Shown one piece after another: positions 8,870 to 17,288 of a DNA stretch of 39,669 bases (its first letter is position 1; each line of letters begins with the position of its first letter). Source of the DNA: Anaerolineae bacterium (lineage in GTDB: Bacteria; Chloroflexota; Anaerolineae; Anaerolineales; UBA11579); assembly GCA_004297445.1 (NCBI GenBank), contig SCUK01000053.1, positions 1-39,669 of the forward strand, written 5' to 3'. The notes under the pieces are model-generated. The model was given only the letters and a program-made list of their open reading frames with translations. It searched no databases and was not told the origin of the DNA. A program made the position numbers and the translations under genes.

Positions 8870-9047
8870 GAATAAAGATTTGAAAGTCACCCTTGTCCGC
8901 AGTCCCATCGGATTTGACGTGCGCCAGAAGAAAACTCTCATCGCGCTGGGCCTGCGCAAGATGAACCAGACTGTGACCCAAGCGGACACGCCCGCCGTGC
9001 GCGGCATGATTCGCAAGGTCATTCACCTTGTTAAAGTGGAAGAGTAA
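8862..9047 (+). CDS. rpmD: 50S ribosomal protein L30
   Basis: The product has 61 residues, starting [19 protein letters not shown] and continuing [15 protein letters not shown], the L30 signature. The ATG lies inside the last codons of rpsE, with an 8-base overlap that implies coupled translation. GGGAG at 8847-8851 in rpsE can serve as the ribosome binding site. L30 is a small 23S rRNA-binding protein, not universal in bacteria. Confidence 0.95.
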   Translation: MAKNKDLKVTLVRSPIGFDVRQKKTLIALGLRKMNQTVTQADTPAVRGMIRKVIHLVKVEE

Positions 9048-9050
9048 GCC

Positions 9051-9515
9051 ATGAAACTGCATGACTTGAAGCCCAACGAGGGCAAAACCAAAAACAAACT
9101 GCGGGCCGGACGCGGCACCGGCGGCCGGCGCGGCAAGACCGCTGGCCGTGGTACCAAAGGCTCCGGCGCGCGTGCCGGTGGCGGCGGGCGCAAGCTCTAC
9201 CGCCAGGGCGGTAACCTGCCGTTCTTCCGGCGTTTGCCGTTCAAGCGCGGCTTCAACCCGCCGAATCAGGTGGCCTACAATGAAGTCAACCTGGACCAGC
9301 TGGAAACCCTTCAGGGCGGCGATGTAACTCCGGAAACCCTGAATGCCGCGCGCCTGCTGCGCAAACCGGCCGCGCCCGTGGTCATCCTCGGCCGCGGTGA
9401 AATCAAGAAGTCGTTGAAGGTGCGCGTGCACCGTGTTACCGAAGGCGCCCGCAAGAAGATTGAAGCCGCCGGCGGCAGCGTAGAACTCATCCAGCCCGAA
9501 ACGGCTGAAAGCTAG
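9051..9515 (+). CDS. rplO: 50S ribosomal protein L15
   Basis: The product has 154 residues. The N-terminal extension is basic and Gly-rich (GRGTGGRRGKTAGRGTKGSGAR), the usual rRNA-penetrating arm of L15, followed by a globular part with VILGRGEIKKSLKVRVHRVTEGARKKIEAAGG. L15 binds late-assembling 23S rRNA. It starts 3 bases after rpmD, and the gap to secY contains AAGGAG. Confidence 0.97.
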   Translation: MKLHDLKPNEGKTKNKLRAGRGTGGRRGKTAGRGTKGSGARAGGGGRKLYRQGGNLPFFRRLPFKRGFNPPNQVAYNEVNLDQLETLQGGDVTPETLNAARLLRKPAAPVVILGRGEIKKSLKVRVHRVTEGARKKIEAAGGSVELIQPETAES

Positions 9516-9535
9516 CGGCAAGGAGTAATGCCCGG

Positions 9536-10888
9536 ATGAAACGTCCTTCCCCGTGGAGATATTTGTGGACTGCGCCGGATATCCGTCGCAAGTTGCTGAT
9601 CACCGTTCTGCTGCTGGTCATCTATCGCTTCGTCACCCACATCCCGGTTCCGGGTGTGGACCGTGATGTGATGGAGGCCATCTTCGCCAGCGGTGGGGCC
9701 GGCGCCAACCTGCTCAACATCATCAACCTGATTTCGGGCGGCACCGTCCGCAATTTCTCGATTCTGGCGATGGGCGTTTACCCGTATATTACCGCCCAGA
9801 TTATCGTGCAGTTGCTGGTGCCCATCATCCCGGCCTGGCAGCGCCGCATGGAGGACGACCCGCGCGAAGGCCGCAAGTGGATGGAGCGCACAACCTACAT
9901 CCTCACCATCCCGATGGCCGCCCTGAATGCCTTTGGCCAGATTAACATTTTCTCCTCCCTGGGTGGGGCGCAGGTCATCCCCAACTTCAGTTTGGTGAAC
10001 AATTTCCTGCCGTCCTTCACCGTGCTGGCCGTCATGACTGGCGGCACCATGTTCGCCATCTGGTTGGGCGAGCTGATTTCAGAGTACGGCATTCGCAATC
10101 AGGGTCTTTCCCTCATCATTTTCGCCGGCATCATCTCGCAGATGCCCAGTTCCTATGCTCAGGTGCTCGCCAATGAAGCCACCCGCTGGCCGGCGCTCAT
10201 TTCGCTGGTCATCATCACGGTGCTGACCATCTTCGTCATCGTCTTCGTTCAGCAGGGCCGCCGCAATGTGCCCGTGCTGTACCCCGGCCGCCGCGTCGGC
10301 AACCGCATGTCCATGCCGGTGAAGGGCACCCTGCCGCTGATGGTTAACATGGCCGGCATGATTCCGCTGATCTTCGGCCAGGCGATTTTGTCCTTCCCGG
10401 CCATCATCGCTTCGTTCTTTGTCGCTTCTGAGACCGAGTGGGTGGCCAACTTCGCCGCCGGCACGCAGGCTCTCTTTGGCGGCACCGGCAACGGCTACTG
10501 GATCATTTACTTCTTCATGGTCGTGTTGTTCGCCTTCTTCTATACCGACGTGCTCTTCGCCCAGCAGAACTATGGCGAGAACCTCAAACGCGCCGGCGCC
10601 CAGATTCCGGGCGTGAAGCCGGGCAAGCAAACGCAGGAGTACCTCACCCGCGTGCTGCGCCGCATCACGCTGCCGGGCGCGGTGTTCCTGGGTGTGGTCG
10701 CCATTTTGCCCTGGTTGGCATCGCAGTTGATTCCGGCTCTGGGCACCGCCACATCCGGCGGCGGCGGCAACTTCCTGATTAACGCTTCCGGCCTGCTCAT
10801 TGTGGTCGGCGTGGTACGCGACACGTTCTTCAACATCGACGCCGAGCTGAAATTGCACGGCTACGAGGAATCCCTGCTGGTCCGCTAA
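9536..10888 (+). CDS. secY: Sec translocase channel subunit SecY
   Basis: The product has 450 residues with ten hydrophobic segments, starting MKRPSPWRYLWTAPDIRRKLL. The segment YRFVTHIPVPGVDRDVM ends helix 1, and AMGVYPYITAQIIVQLL is the signature in helix 2. The cytosolic loop with GENLKRAGAQIPGVKPGKQTQEYL near residues 345-370 is where SecA and ribosomes dock. SecY forms the protein-conducting pore with SecE and SecG. It is in the standard spc-operon position between L15 and Adk. Confidence 0.98.
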   Translation: MKRPSPWRYLWTAPDIRRKLLITVLLLVIYRFVTHIPVPGVDRDVMEAIFASGGAGANLLNIINLISGGTVRNFSILAMGVYPYITAQIIVQLLVPIIPAWQRRMEDDPREGRKWMERTTYILTIPMAALNAFGQINIFSSLGGAQVIPNFSLVNNFLPSFTVLAVMTGGTMFAIWLGELISEYGIRNQGLSLIIFAGIISQMPSSYAQVLANEATRWPALISLVIITVLTIFVIVFVQQGRRNVPVLYPGRRVGNRMSMPVKGTLPLMVNMAGMIPLIFGQAILSFPAIIASFFVASETEWVANFAAGTQALFGGTGNGYWIIYFFMVVLFAFFYTDVLFAQQNYGENLKRAGAQIPGVKPGKQTQEYLTRVLRRITLPGAVFLGVVAILPWLASQLIPALGTATSGGGGNFLINASGLLIVVGVVRDTFFNIDAELKLHGYEESLLVR

Positions 10889-10918
10889 GCCGCCAGAAGT
10901 GGGAGAAGGAAAAACATC

Positions 10919-11578
10919 GTGCCAACTTACGTGGTGATGCTCGGCGCCCCTGGCGCGGGCAAGGGCACCCAGGCCAAATTGATTTCAGAACGCCTGGGCC
11001 TGCCGCACGTATCCTCCGGAGATATTTTCCGGGAGCACCTTAAGAACAAAACCGAACTCGGCAAACTGGCCGATTCGTTCATGAGCAAGGGCGAACTGGT
11101 GCCGGACGATGTCACCATAGCCATGATTCGTGAGCGGCTCGGACGGTCCGATTGTTCGACCGGGGCTGTGCTGGATGGCTTCCCCCGCACGCCTGCCCAG
11201 GCCTCCGCACTGGCGGAGATGTTGGGCGGGTTGGGCGGCAAAGTGGATGTCGTCCCGTTTATCAAGGTCGAGGAACAGGAACTGGTGCGCCGCCTTACCG
11301 GCCGCTGGACCTGCCGGGCCAATGGTCACATTTTCCATGAAACATTCAACCCGCCGCGGCAGGCAGGTGTGTGTGACCACGATGGCTCGGAACTCTACCA
11401 GCGCAGCGACGACGAGGCAGAGACCGTCGTCAACCGAATCCGCGTGTACGTCGAACAGACCGCGCCGCTCGTCGCTTTCTATCGTGAGAGCGGGGTGCTG
11501 GTCGAAATCAACGGCGCGCAATCTATCGATCAGGTCACTGCCGACCTGCTGGCGGTCCTTCCGCCAGTGGGCGAGTAG
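10919..11578 (+). CDS. adk: Adenylate kinase, long-LID form
   Basis: The product has 219 residues. The P-loop is GAPGAGKGTQAK (9-20), and DGFPR (86-90) binds AMP. It converts ATP and AMP to two ADP. The start is GTG at 10919, placed after GGGAGAAGGAAAA. The LID domain (about 128-165) has the spacing of zinc-binding kinases (position 132, 135, 152, 155), but the residues are Cys, Asn, Cys, Asp, so the second Cys is lost. Zinc binding is therefore uncertain. Confidence 0.97.
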   Translation: MPTYVVMLGAPGAGKGTQAKLISERLGLPHVSSGDIFREHLKNKTELGKLADSFMSKGELVPDDVTIAMIRERLGRSDCSTGAVLDGFPRTPAQASALAEMLGGLGGKVDVVPFIKVEEQELVRRLTGRWTCRANGHIFHETFNPPRQAGVCDHDGSELYQRSDDEAETVVNRIRVYVEQTAPLVAFYRESGVLVEINGAQSIDQVTADLLAVLPPVGE

Positions 11579-11592
11579 CACCTTAAAACAAT

Positions 11593-12363
11593 ATGGCCTG
11601 GGAACGTAACGTAGTCCTCAAAAGCCCGCTGGAGCTGGAAATCATGCGCGAGGCCGGGCGAATCAATGCCCGTGCGCTGGATGCTGTGCGCCAGGCCATC
11701 CGGCCCGGCGTCACCACTGGCGAGTTGGACAAGATTGCCGAAAGCGTCATTCGCGAGCACGGCGCCAAACCGGCTTTTCTGGGTTACCCCGGCCCAACGC
11801 CTTACCCCGCCACCATCAACTCCTGCATCAATGAGGAGATGGTGCACGGCATCCCTGGCGAACGCAAAATCAAGGAAGGCGACCTCGTCTCCATTGATTG
11901 CGGCACTGTCTTCCAGGGGTTCGTCGCCGATAGCGCCTTCAGCATCGGCGTGGGTGAGGTGAGCGATGAGGTTGTTGACCTGCTTAAGGTCACCGAGGAA
12001 GCCCTCTCCCTCGGCATCAAGCAGATGCGCAACGGCAATCGCGTGGGCGACGTATCCTGCGCCATCCAGCAGCATGTGGAAAGCCGCGGCTACCATGTGC
12101 CGCGTGAATACACCGGGCACGGCGTGGGCCGCCAGATGCATGAAGGCCCCCAGGTGCCCAACTACGGCATCGCCGGGCGCGGCATGGTACTGCGGCCGGG
12201 GCTGACCATCGCCCTGGAACCGATGGTGCTGGTGGGCACGCCGAACACCAGGGTGCTGCGCGACCGCTGGACCGTGGCCTCGGCCGATGGTTCGCTCACC
12301 GCCCACTTTGAGCATTCGGTAGCGGTGACCGAGAATGGCCCGCTGATTTTGACCGAACTTTGA
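11593..12363 (+). CDS. map: Methionine aminopeptidase, type I
   Basis: The product has 256 residues. All five metal ligands are present at E. coli spacing: D102, D113, H176, E209 and E240. The contexts are SIDCGT, VADSAF, TGHGVG, ALEPMV and HFEHS. The enzyme removes the initiator Met from new proteins as they leave the ribosome. There is no N-terminal zinc finger, as expected for the simple bacterial form. In most bacteria infA follows; here it does not. Confidence 0.98.
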   Translation: MAWERNVVLKSPLELEIMREAGRINARALDAVRQAIRPGVTTGELDKIAESVIREHGAKPAFLGYPGPTPYPATINSCINEEMVHGIPGERKIKEGDLVSIDCGTVFQGFVADSAFSIGVGEVSDEVVDLLKVTEEALSLGIKQMRNGNRVGDVSCAIQQHVESRGYHVPREYTGHGVGRQMHEGPQVPNYGIAGRGMVLRPGLTIALEPMVLVGTPNTRVLRDRWTVASADGSLTAHFEHSVAVTENGPLILTEL

Positions 12364-12377
12364 GGTCATTTGGAACC

Positions 12378-12399
12378 CCGGCCCTGAAATCAGGGCTGG
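12378..12399 (+). other. Hairpin between map and rpmJ
   Basis: A nine-pair stem with one G-U pair (12378-12386 with 12391-12399) closes an AAAT loop. No T run follows. It lies where infA normally is, and could partially end transcription from map before the promoter-like element at 12397-12425. Confidence 0.4.
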
Positions 12400-12425
12400 A
12401 CGAAACGAGTACTTTCAGATAAAAT
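12397..12425 (+). promoter_or_regulatory. Possible internal promoter before rpmJ
   Basis: TGGACG at 12397-12402 and TAAAAT at 12420-12425 are 17 bases apart, and match the sigma70 consensus at four and five positions. Transcription would begin about 35 bases before rpmJ. A separate start for the alpha-operon genes would be in line with other bacteria. The assignment rests on motif match alone. Confidence 0.4.
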
Positions 12426-12466
12426 TGGTTGTTTTGGCCTTGTAGGCCGTTTAAGGAGCAAGTCTC

Positions 12467-12580
12467 ATGAAAGTCACAGCCTCAGTCCGCAAGCGCTGCA
12501 GCAAGTGCAAGATTGTGAAGCGCAAAGGTCGGGTCCTCGTTATTTGCGAGAATCCGAAACACAAACAGAGACAAGGGTAA
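12467..12580 (+). CDS. rpmJ: 50S ribosomal protein L36, zinc-binding form
   Basis: The product has 37 residues. [17 protein letters not shown] is followed by [13 protein letters not shown], with the zinc ligands C11, C14, C27 and H32 of the C+ form. AAGGAG (12453-12458) precedes the ATG by eight bases. L36 is the smallest ribosomal protein and binds near the L7/L12 stalk base. It is 6 bases from rpsM. The usual upstream neighbour infA is missing. Confidence 0.97.
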   Translation: MKVTASVRKRCSKCKIVKRKGRVLVICENPKHKQRQG

Positions 12581-12586
12581 GGCGCA

Positions 12587-12976
12587 ATGGCACGTATCGA
12601 AGGTGTTGACCTCCCGCGCGACAAGCGCGTTGAAATCGGCCTCACGTACATTTATGGCGTGGGCCTGAAGACATCCCAGGACATCCTGGCGTCGACCAAG
12701 ATCAGCCCGGATACCCGGGTGCGTGACCTGACCGATGAACAGATCGCCCAGTTGCGCGATTACATCATTGGCAACTACCAGGTGGAAGGTGACCTGCGCC
12801 GCGAAGTGCAGATGAACATCAAGCGCCTGGTGGAAATTGGCTCCTACCGCGGCATGCGCCACCGCCGCAACCTGCCGGTGCGCGGCCAGAAGACCCGCAC
12901 CAACTCGCGCACCCGCAAGGGTATCAAGAAGACCGTTGCCGGGCGCGGACGTCGCCGCGGCGCCACCAAGAAATAA
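12587..12976 (+). CDS. rpsM: 30S ribosomal protein S13
   Basis: The product has 129 residues (118 in E. coli). [25 protein letters not shown] is the conserved start and [24 protein letters not shown] the tail that contacts P-site tRNA. The last residues ([16 protein letters not shown]) are strongly basic. S13 forms head bridges to the 50S subunit. Confidence 0.98.
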   Translation: MARIEGVDLPRDKRVEIGLTYIYGVGLKTSQDILASTKISPDTRVRDLTDEQIAQLRDYIIGNYQVEGDLRREVQMNIKRLVEIGSYRGMRHRRNLPVRGQKTRTNSRTRKGIKKTVAGRGRRRGATKK

Positions 12977-13018
12977 CCGGCAGTCTGCCGAAACAAACGT
13001 ACTTAGGAAAGAGGTAGT

Positions 13019-13420
13019 ATGGCACGAAGTGGACGAACACCCCGGCGCGCGGCATCCCGCAAGACCAAGCGCAATCTGTCCGCAGGGCAGATTCACATCA
13101 GCGCCACATTTAACAACACCATCGTCACCGTTACCGATGACCAGGGCAACACCGTTGCCTGGGCCAGCGCCGGTGGCGTCGGCTTCAAAGGCTCGCGCAA
13201 GAGCACCCCGTTTGCCGCCAGCCTGGCCACCGAGCAGGCCATCAAGGCCGCTCAGGACCTGGGCATGAGCGAAGCCCAGCTCTTTATCAAGGGCCCCGGC
13301 CCGGGCCGCGAGTCGGCCATCCGCAAGGTGCAGACCATGGGCCTCAAGATCACCGCCATTGCGGATGTCACCCCGCTGCCGCACAACGGCTGCCGCCCGC
13401 CCAAGAAGCGCCGCGTGTAA
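13019..13420 (+). CDS. rpsK: 30S ribosomal protein S11
   Basis: The product has 133 residues. The N-terminal basic part is followed by [22 protein letters not shown] and the C-terminal [20 protein letters not shown] signature. S11 lies on the platform and interacts with the E site and S18. AGGAAAGAGG precedes the ATG. Confidence 0.98.
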   Translation: MARSGRTPRRAASRKTKRNLSAGQIHISATFNNTIVTVTDDQGNTVAWASAGGVGFKGSRKSTPFAASLATEQAIKAAQDLGMSEAQLFIKGPGPGRESAIRKVQTMGLKITAIADVTPLPHNGCRPPKKRRV

Positions 13421-13445
13421 TTGGATTTGTAGAGGATATTGACTA

Positions 13446-14084
13446 ATGGCTCGTTATACCGGACCCGTATGCAAATTGTGCCGCCGTGAGGGCGAAAAAC
13501 TGTTCCTCAAGGGTGAGCGTTGCTTCTCGCCGAAGTGCGAGATCGAAAAGCGTAACTACCCGCCTGGTCAGCACGGCAAGACCAATTCCTGGCGCCGCAC
13601 CGAAGGCTCAGACTTTAGCAGCCAGCTGCGCGCCAAGCAGAAAGCCCGCCGCGTGTATGGTGTGCTGGAGCGCCAGTTCCAAAGCTACTACACCAAGGCG
13701 CTGAAGTCCACCGGCCTCACCGGCCTTACGATGCTTCAGAGCCTGGAATCGCGGTTGGACAACGTCATCTACCGCATGGGCTTCGCCAGCAGCCGCAGCC
13801 AGGCCCGCCAGCTTGTGGCGCACGGCCACTTCACCGTCAATGGCCGCCGCACCAACGTGCCCTCCATGCAGGTTAAAGTCGGCGACAAGATTGCTCTGCG
13901 CGAAGGTTCACGCAATAGTACCTTCTTTAAGGACCTGGTGCTCTTCGCCGAAGAGCGCAATTCCCCGGACTGGGTGCAGCGTGATGTGAAGACCCTCAGC
14001 GGCACCATCAGCCGCCTGCCGGAACGCCAGGAAATTGACGCCAACCTCAACGAACAGTTGATTGTTGAGTTTTACTCTCGCTAA
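13446..14084 (+). CDS. rpsD: 30S ribosomal protein S4, zinc-binding form
   Basis: The product has 212 residues. The N-terminal Cys residues C9, C12, C26 and C31 match the zinc knuckle of Thermus S4. The S4 RNA-binding domain follows with [31 protein letters not shown]4 nucleates 30S assembly and, in many bacteria, represses its operon. GAGGA precedes the ATG. The protein has the full family length. Confidence 0.98.
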   Translation: MARYTGPVCKLCRREGEKLFLKGERCFSPKCEIEKRNYPPGQHGKTNSWRRTEGSDFSSQLRAKQKARRVYGVLERQFQSYYTKALKSTGLTGLTMLQSLESRLDNVIYRMGFASSRSQARQLVAHGHFTVNGRRTNVPSMQVKVGDKIALREGSRNSTFFKDLVLFAEERNSPDWVQRDVKTLSGTISRLPERQEIDANLNEQLIVEFYSR

Positions 14085-14140
14085 CCAGGAACAAATTCCA
14101 GCAAGCTGCCATCTGGCCGCCGCTGGGGAAGGACGAAGCC

Positions 14141-15145
14141 GTGATTGTTCTAAGTAATATGGTCACTCCGCGAATTGAGCGTGAGGCTGAGTCGCGGAAT
14201 TACGGCAAATTTGTAATCAGCCCGCTGGAACGCGGCTTTGGCATGACGCTGGGCAACTCCATCCGGCGCGTGCTGCTCTCCTCCTTGGAGGGCGCCGCAA
14301 TTTCCTCGATTCGCATCACCGATGTCCAGCATGAATACAGCGACATCCCCGGCATCCGTGAGGACGTCATCCAGATCATGCTGCAACTCAAGCAGTTGCG
14401 CCTGAAACTGCACGACGTGGAATCGGCCCGCATGCACCTCGAAGTGCGCGGCGAAGGCGTGGTTACCGGTGCGGACATCATCGCCCCGCCGGAAGTCGAG
14501 ATTGTGAACCCGGACCTCTACCTGTTCACCTCAGACAGCAGCAAGACCAAGCTGGAACTCGAGATGAGCATTGAGCGCGGCCGGGGTTACTCGCCCGCCA
14601 ACGACCGCAGCGGCCACCTGCCCATCGGCGAACTGCCGGTAGACGCCATCTTCACCCCGGTGAAGCGCGTCAATTGGGAAGTGGGCTCGGCGCGTGTCGG
14701 GCAGAGCACCAACTATGACAAGCTCATCATGGAAATCTGGACGGATGGCACCGTGGCCCCGGAAGAGGCTATGAGCACTTCGGCCGGCATCCTGATTGAG
14801 CACCTGCGCCACATTGCCGGCGTGACCGAAATTGCCCTCGCCAAGCCCAGCGCCGATGACGGCATGAACGGCCGCATGACCAGTGAAGTGTATGAAACGC
14901 CCATCGAGAATCTGGACCTCTCGGTGCGTGTGTTCAACTCGCTCAAGCGCGCCGGCATCATCACCGTCGGTGAGGTGCTGGAATTGCTGGAAAAGGGCGA
15001 AGACGCGATTATGTCGATTCGCAACTTTGGCGACAAGAGCCTCGATGAACTCGTGGACAAGATGACCGAGAAAGGCTATCTCACTGAAGACCAGCGGCCG
15101 GTGCTTAGCGGCAGCTCTTCAGAGGGCGATGGCGACGCGGAGTAA
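14141..15145 (+). CDS. rpoA: DNA-directed RNA polymerase alpha subunit
   Basis: The product has 334 residues. The N-terminal assembly domain shows [28 protein letters not shown], and the C-terminal domain (about 250-315) shows [24 protein letters not shown], which binds UP elements and activators. A GTG start at 14141 is chosen because GGGGAAGGA (14125-14133) sits 7 bases before it; the ATG at 14159 has no such site. The tail is acidic. It lies in the standard alpha-operon place between S4 and L17. Confidence 0.96.
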   Translation: MIVLSNMVTPRIEREAESRNYGKFVISPLERGFGMTLGNSIRRVLLSSLEGAAISSIRITDVQHEYSDIPGIREDVIQIMLQLKQLRLKLHDVESARMHLEVRGEGVVTGADIIAPPEVEIVNPDLYLFTSDSSKTKLELEMSIERGRGYSPANDRSGHLPIGELPVDAIFTPVKRVNWEVGSARVGQSTNYDKLIMEIWTDGTVAPEEAMSTSAGILIEHLRHIAGVTEIALAKPSADDGMNGRMTSEVYETPIENLDLSVRVFNSLKRAGIITVGEVLELLEKGEDAIMSIRNFGDKSLDELVDKMTEKGYLTEDQRPVLSGSSSEGDGDAE

Positions 15146-15150
15146 GCCCC

Positions 15151-15528
15151 ATGAAACACAAGATTGCAGGGAAGAAACTCAACCGCAACACCGCCCAGCG
15201 CAATGCGTTGCGCCGGAATCTGGTGAAGCAGTTGTTCGAGCATGAGCGCATCGAGACCACCCGGGCTAAGGCCCAGGCGGTGCGCGGCCAGGCGGAGAAG
15301 ATGATTTCGCTGGCCAAGCGCGGCGCAGCAGCAGAAGACCCGGTGAAAGCGGTCAATGCCCGCCGTCTCGCCGCCTCCCGGCTGGCGGATGCCACCGTCG
15401 TCAAGAAACTGTTTGACGAAATCGCCCCGCGCTATACCGAGCGCAACGGCGGCTACACCCGCATCATCAAACTTGGCCCCCGCGAAGGCGACCGGGCCGA
15501 GATGGTGGTTCTGGAGCTGGTCGAGTAG
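15151..15528 (+). CDS. rplQ: 50S ribosomal protein L17
   Basis: The product has 125 residues. [28 protein letters not shown] is the conserved start. The last part, [25 protein letters not shown], is typical. L17 sits at the exit tunnel opening on the 50S subunit. It begins 5 bases after rpoA and ends 30 bases before truA. Confidence 0.98.
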   Translation: MKHKIAGKKLNRNTAQRNALRRNLVKQLFEHERIETTRAKAQAVRGQAEKMISLAKRGAAAEDPVKAVNARRLAASRLADATVVKKLFDEIAPRYTERNGGYTRIIKLGPREGDRAEMVVLELVE

Positions 15529-15558
15529 TTTTGCTCTGATCCGGGTTGCCGGATTGGA

Positions 15559-16320
15559 ATGGCACGTTACCAAATCATTCTCGCCTATGACGGCACCGGC
15601 TTCAACGGTCTGCAACGCCAGACCCGCGGGCGCACGGTGCAGGGTGAGGTGGAATCGGCGCTGCGCCGGCTGGGGTGGGACGGCCGCTCAATTCTGAGCG
15701 CCGGCCGCACGGATGCCGGGGTGCATGCCTCCGGGCAGGTGTTCGCTCTCGACTACGAGTGGCGGCACAGCCCGGAAGACCTGCAAGGCGCGCTCAATGC
15801 CCTGCTCCCACCGGATGTTGCGGTTCGGGACCTGCAGGAAGCGCCGCCGAAATTCCACCCGCGCTATGATGCCCTGGCCCGTCGTTACGCCTACCGGTTG
15901 TTCTGCCAGCCGCTGCGCGACCCCCTTCGGGAGCGCTATGCCTGGCGGGTATGGCCGCCGGTGAAACTCAAGCCGCTGCAACAGGCCGCCCGGGCGCTAA
16001 AGGGCAGCCACGATTTTGCCGCTTTTGGTTCGCCGCTGCAAAAGGGCGGCACAACGGTGAGAAATGTAGTGCGAGCCGAATGGGAACAGGCAGAAGATGC
16101 CTACACATTCCATTTTGAGGCCAACGCCTTCCTCTACCACATGGTACGCCGCACGGTGCGGCTGCTGGTGCAGGTGGGGCAGGGGCGCCGCCCGCCAAAA
16201 ACTGTGAAAGACCTGCTGGACCGGCCGCAAAACGGCCCGGTGCAGGGGTTGGCCCCGGCCCACGGGCTGGAATTGGTTGAAGTGCGCTACCCGGCGCAGG
16301 ATGAAACAAAAGAAAGTTAG
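15559..16320 (+). CDS. truA: tRNA pseudouridine(38-40) synthase
   Basis: The product has 253 residues. The catalytic Asp52 lies in SAGRTDAGVHASGQVFA. The enzyme makes pseudouridine at positions 38, 39 and 40 of the tRNA anticodon stem. FLYHMVRRTVRLLVQVGQG near residue 195 is the second family motif. Upstream there is no strong ribosome binding site. The position between rplQ and rplM is typical for Gram-positive-like clusters, and it appears to be part of the same transcript. Confidence 0.97.
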   Translation: MARYQIILAYDGTGFNGLQRQTRGRTVQGEVESALRRLGWDGRSILSAGRTDAGVHASGQVFALDYEWRHSPEDLQGALNALLPPDVAVRDLQEAPPKFHPRYDALARRYAYRLFCQPLRDPLRERYAWRVWPPVKLKPLQQAARALKGSHDFAAFGSPLQKGGTTVRNVVRAEWEQAEDAYTFHFEANAFLYHMVRRTVRLLVQVGQGRRPPKTVKDLLDRPQNGPVQGLAPAHGLELVEVRYPAQDETKES

Positions 16321-16343
16321 ATTGTTACGATAGCGAGGTTGTT

Positions 16344-16781
16344 GTGGAAAAGACTTATTACCCGAAACAAGCAGAACTGACCCAGGAATGGTTCGTGGTA
16401 GATGCCGCGGGCAAGAACCTGGGCCGGTTGTCATCCCAGATTGCGGCTGTGCTGCTGGGCAAACACAAGCCCACCTATACCCCCGGCGTGGACACCGGCG
16501 CGCATGTCGTCGTGCTGAATTGCGGCGGCATCACCGTCACCGGCAACAAGCTGGAAGACAAGAAATACTACCGCCACACCGGCTACCCGGGCGGCATCCG
16601 CGAAACCTCGCTGAAACGCCAGCTTGAGAAGCACCCCGAGCGCGTCATCGAGAAGGCTGTGTGGGGCATGTTGCCGCACAACCGTCACGGCCACAAGCTG
16701 ATGAAGAAACTGAAACTCTACACCGGCAGCGAACACCCCCATGCGGCCCAGAACCCCCAGCCGCTGGCGATTCAGGAGTAA
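16344..16781 (+). CDS. rplM: 50S ribosomal protein L13
   Basis: The product has 145 residues. The start is GTG at 16344, preceded by GAGG (16335-16338), giving MEKTYYPKQAELTQEWFVVDAAGKNLGRLSSQIA. The VWGMLPHNRHGHKLMKKLKLYTGSEHPHAAQNPQ segment is the signature. L13 is an early 50S assembly protein. It is 6 bases from rpsI, the usual pair. Confidence 0.97.
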   Translation: MEKTYYPKQAELTQEWFVVDAAGKNLGRLSSQIAAVLLGKHKPTYTPGVDTGAHVVVLNCGGITVTGNKLEDKKYYRHTGYPGGIRETSLKRQLEKHPERVIEKAVWGMLPHNRHGHKLMKKLKLYTGSEHPHAAQNPQPLAIQE

Positions 16782-16787
16782 GGAATT

Positions 16788-17180
16788 ATGGCAGAAACCT
16801 ATTTTGAAGGCATTGGTCGTCGCAAAGAGTCTACCGCCCGCGTGCGGGTGATGACCGGCAAAGGCGCGTTCATCGTGAACGGCAAGCCCCTGGAAGATTT
16901 CTTCCCGCGTATGGGCGACAAGGAATTGATTATGTCCCCGCTCGTGGACGCCGGCCACAAGGGCGGTGTGGACGTCAGCGTGATGGTTAACGGCGGCGGC
17001 ATCTCCGGGCAGGCCAGCGCAGTGCGCATGGGCCTGGCCCGCGCCCTGGTGCTGATGAACCCGGAAGTCGACCGCGCCATGCGCAACGGCGGCCACCTGA
17101 CGCGTGACCCGCGCGTCAAGGAACGCAAGAAGCCCGGTCTCAAGCGCGCCCGCAAGGCCCCCACCTACACCAAGCGCTAG
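16788..17180 (+). CDS. rpsI: 30S ribosomal protein S9
   Basis: The product has 130 residues. EGIGRRKESTARVRVMTGKGAFIVNGK is the start. The C terminus ends in KRARKAPTYTKR, the tail whose final Arg touches the P-site anticodon stem. The TAAGGA site precedes the ATG. It is the last gene of the cluster, followed 26 bases later by a strong terminator. Confidence 0.98.
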   Translation: MAETYFEGIGRRKESTARVRVMTGKGAFIVNGKPLEDFFPRMGDKELIMSPLVDAGHKGGVDVSVMVNGGGISGQASAVRMGLARALVLMNPEVDRAMRNGGHLTRDPRVKERKKPGLKRARKAPTYTKR

Positions 17181-17206
17181 ACCCCCTGTTTTCCACAGCA
17201 TTTCCC

Positions 17207-17241
17207 AACTGCGCCGGACCTCTCCGGCGCAGTTGCTTTTT
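17207..17241 (+). terminator. Intrinsic terminator of the ribosomal cluster
   Basis: A perfect 12-pair stem (17207-17218 with 17223-17234) closes a CCTC loop and is followed by GC and a T5 run (17237-17241). This is the first complete rho-independent terminator in the window and marks the end of the tuf-to-rpsI superoperon. Confidence 0.93.
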
Positions 17242-17288
17242 CTCCGGCGAATCCCCATTACAATCTCCCTATCAAATAGGAGAACCCC

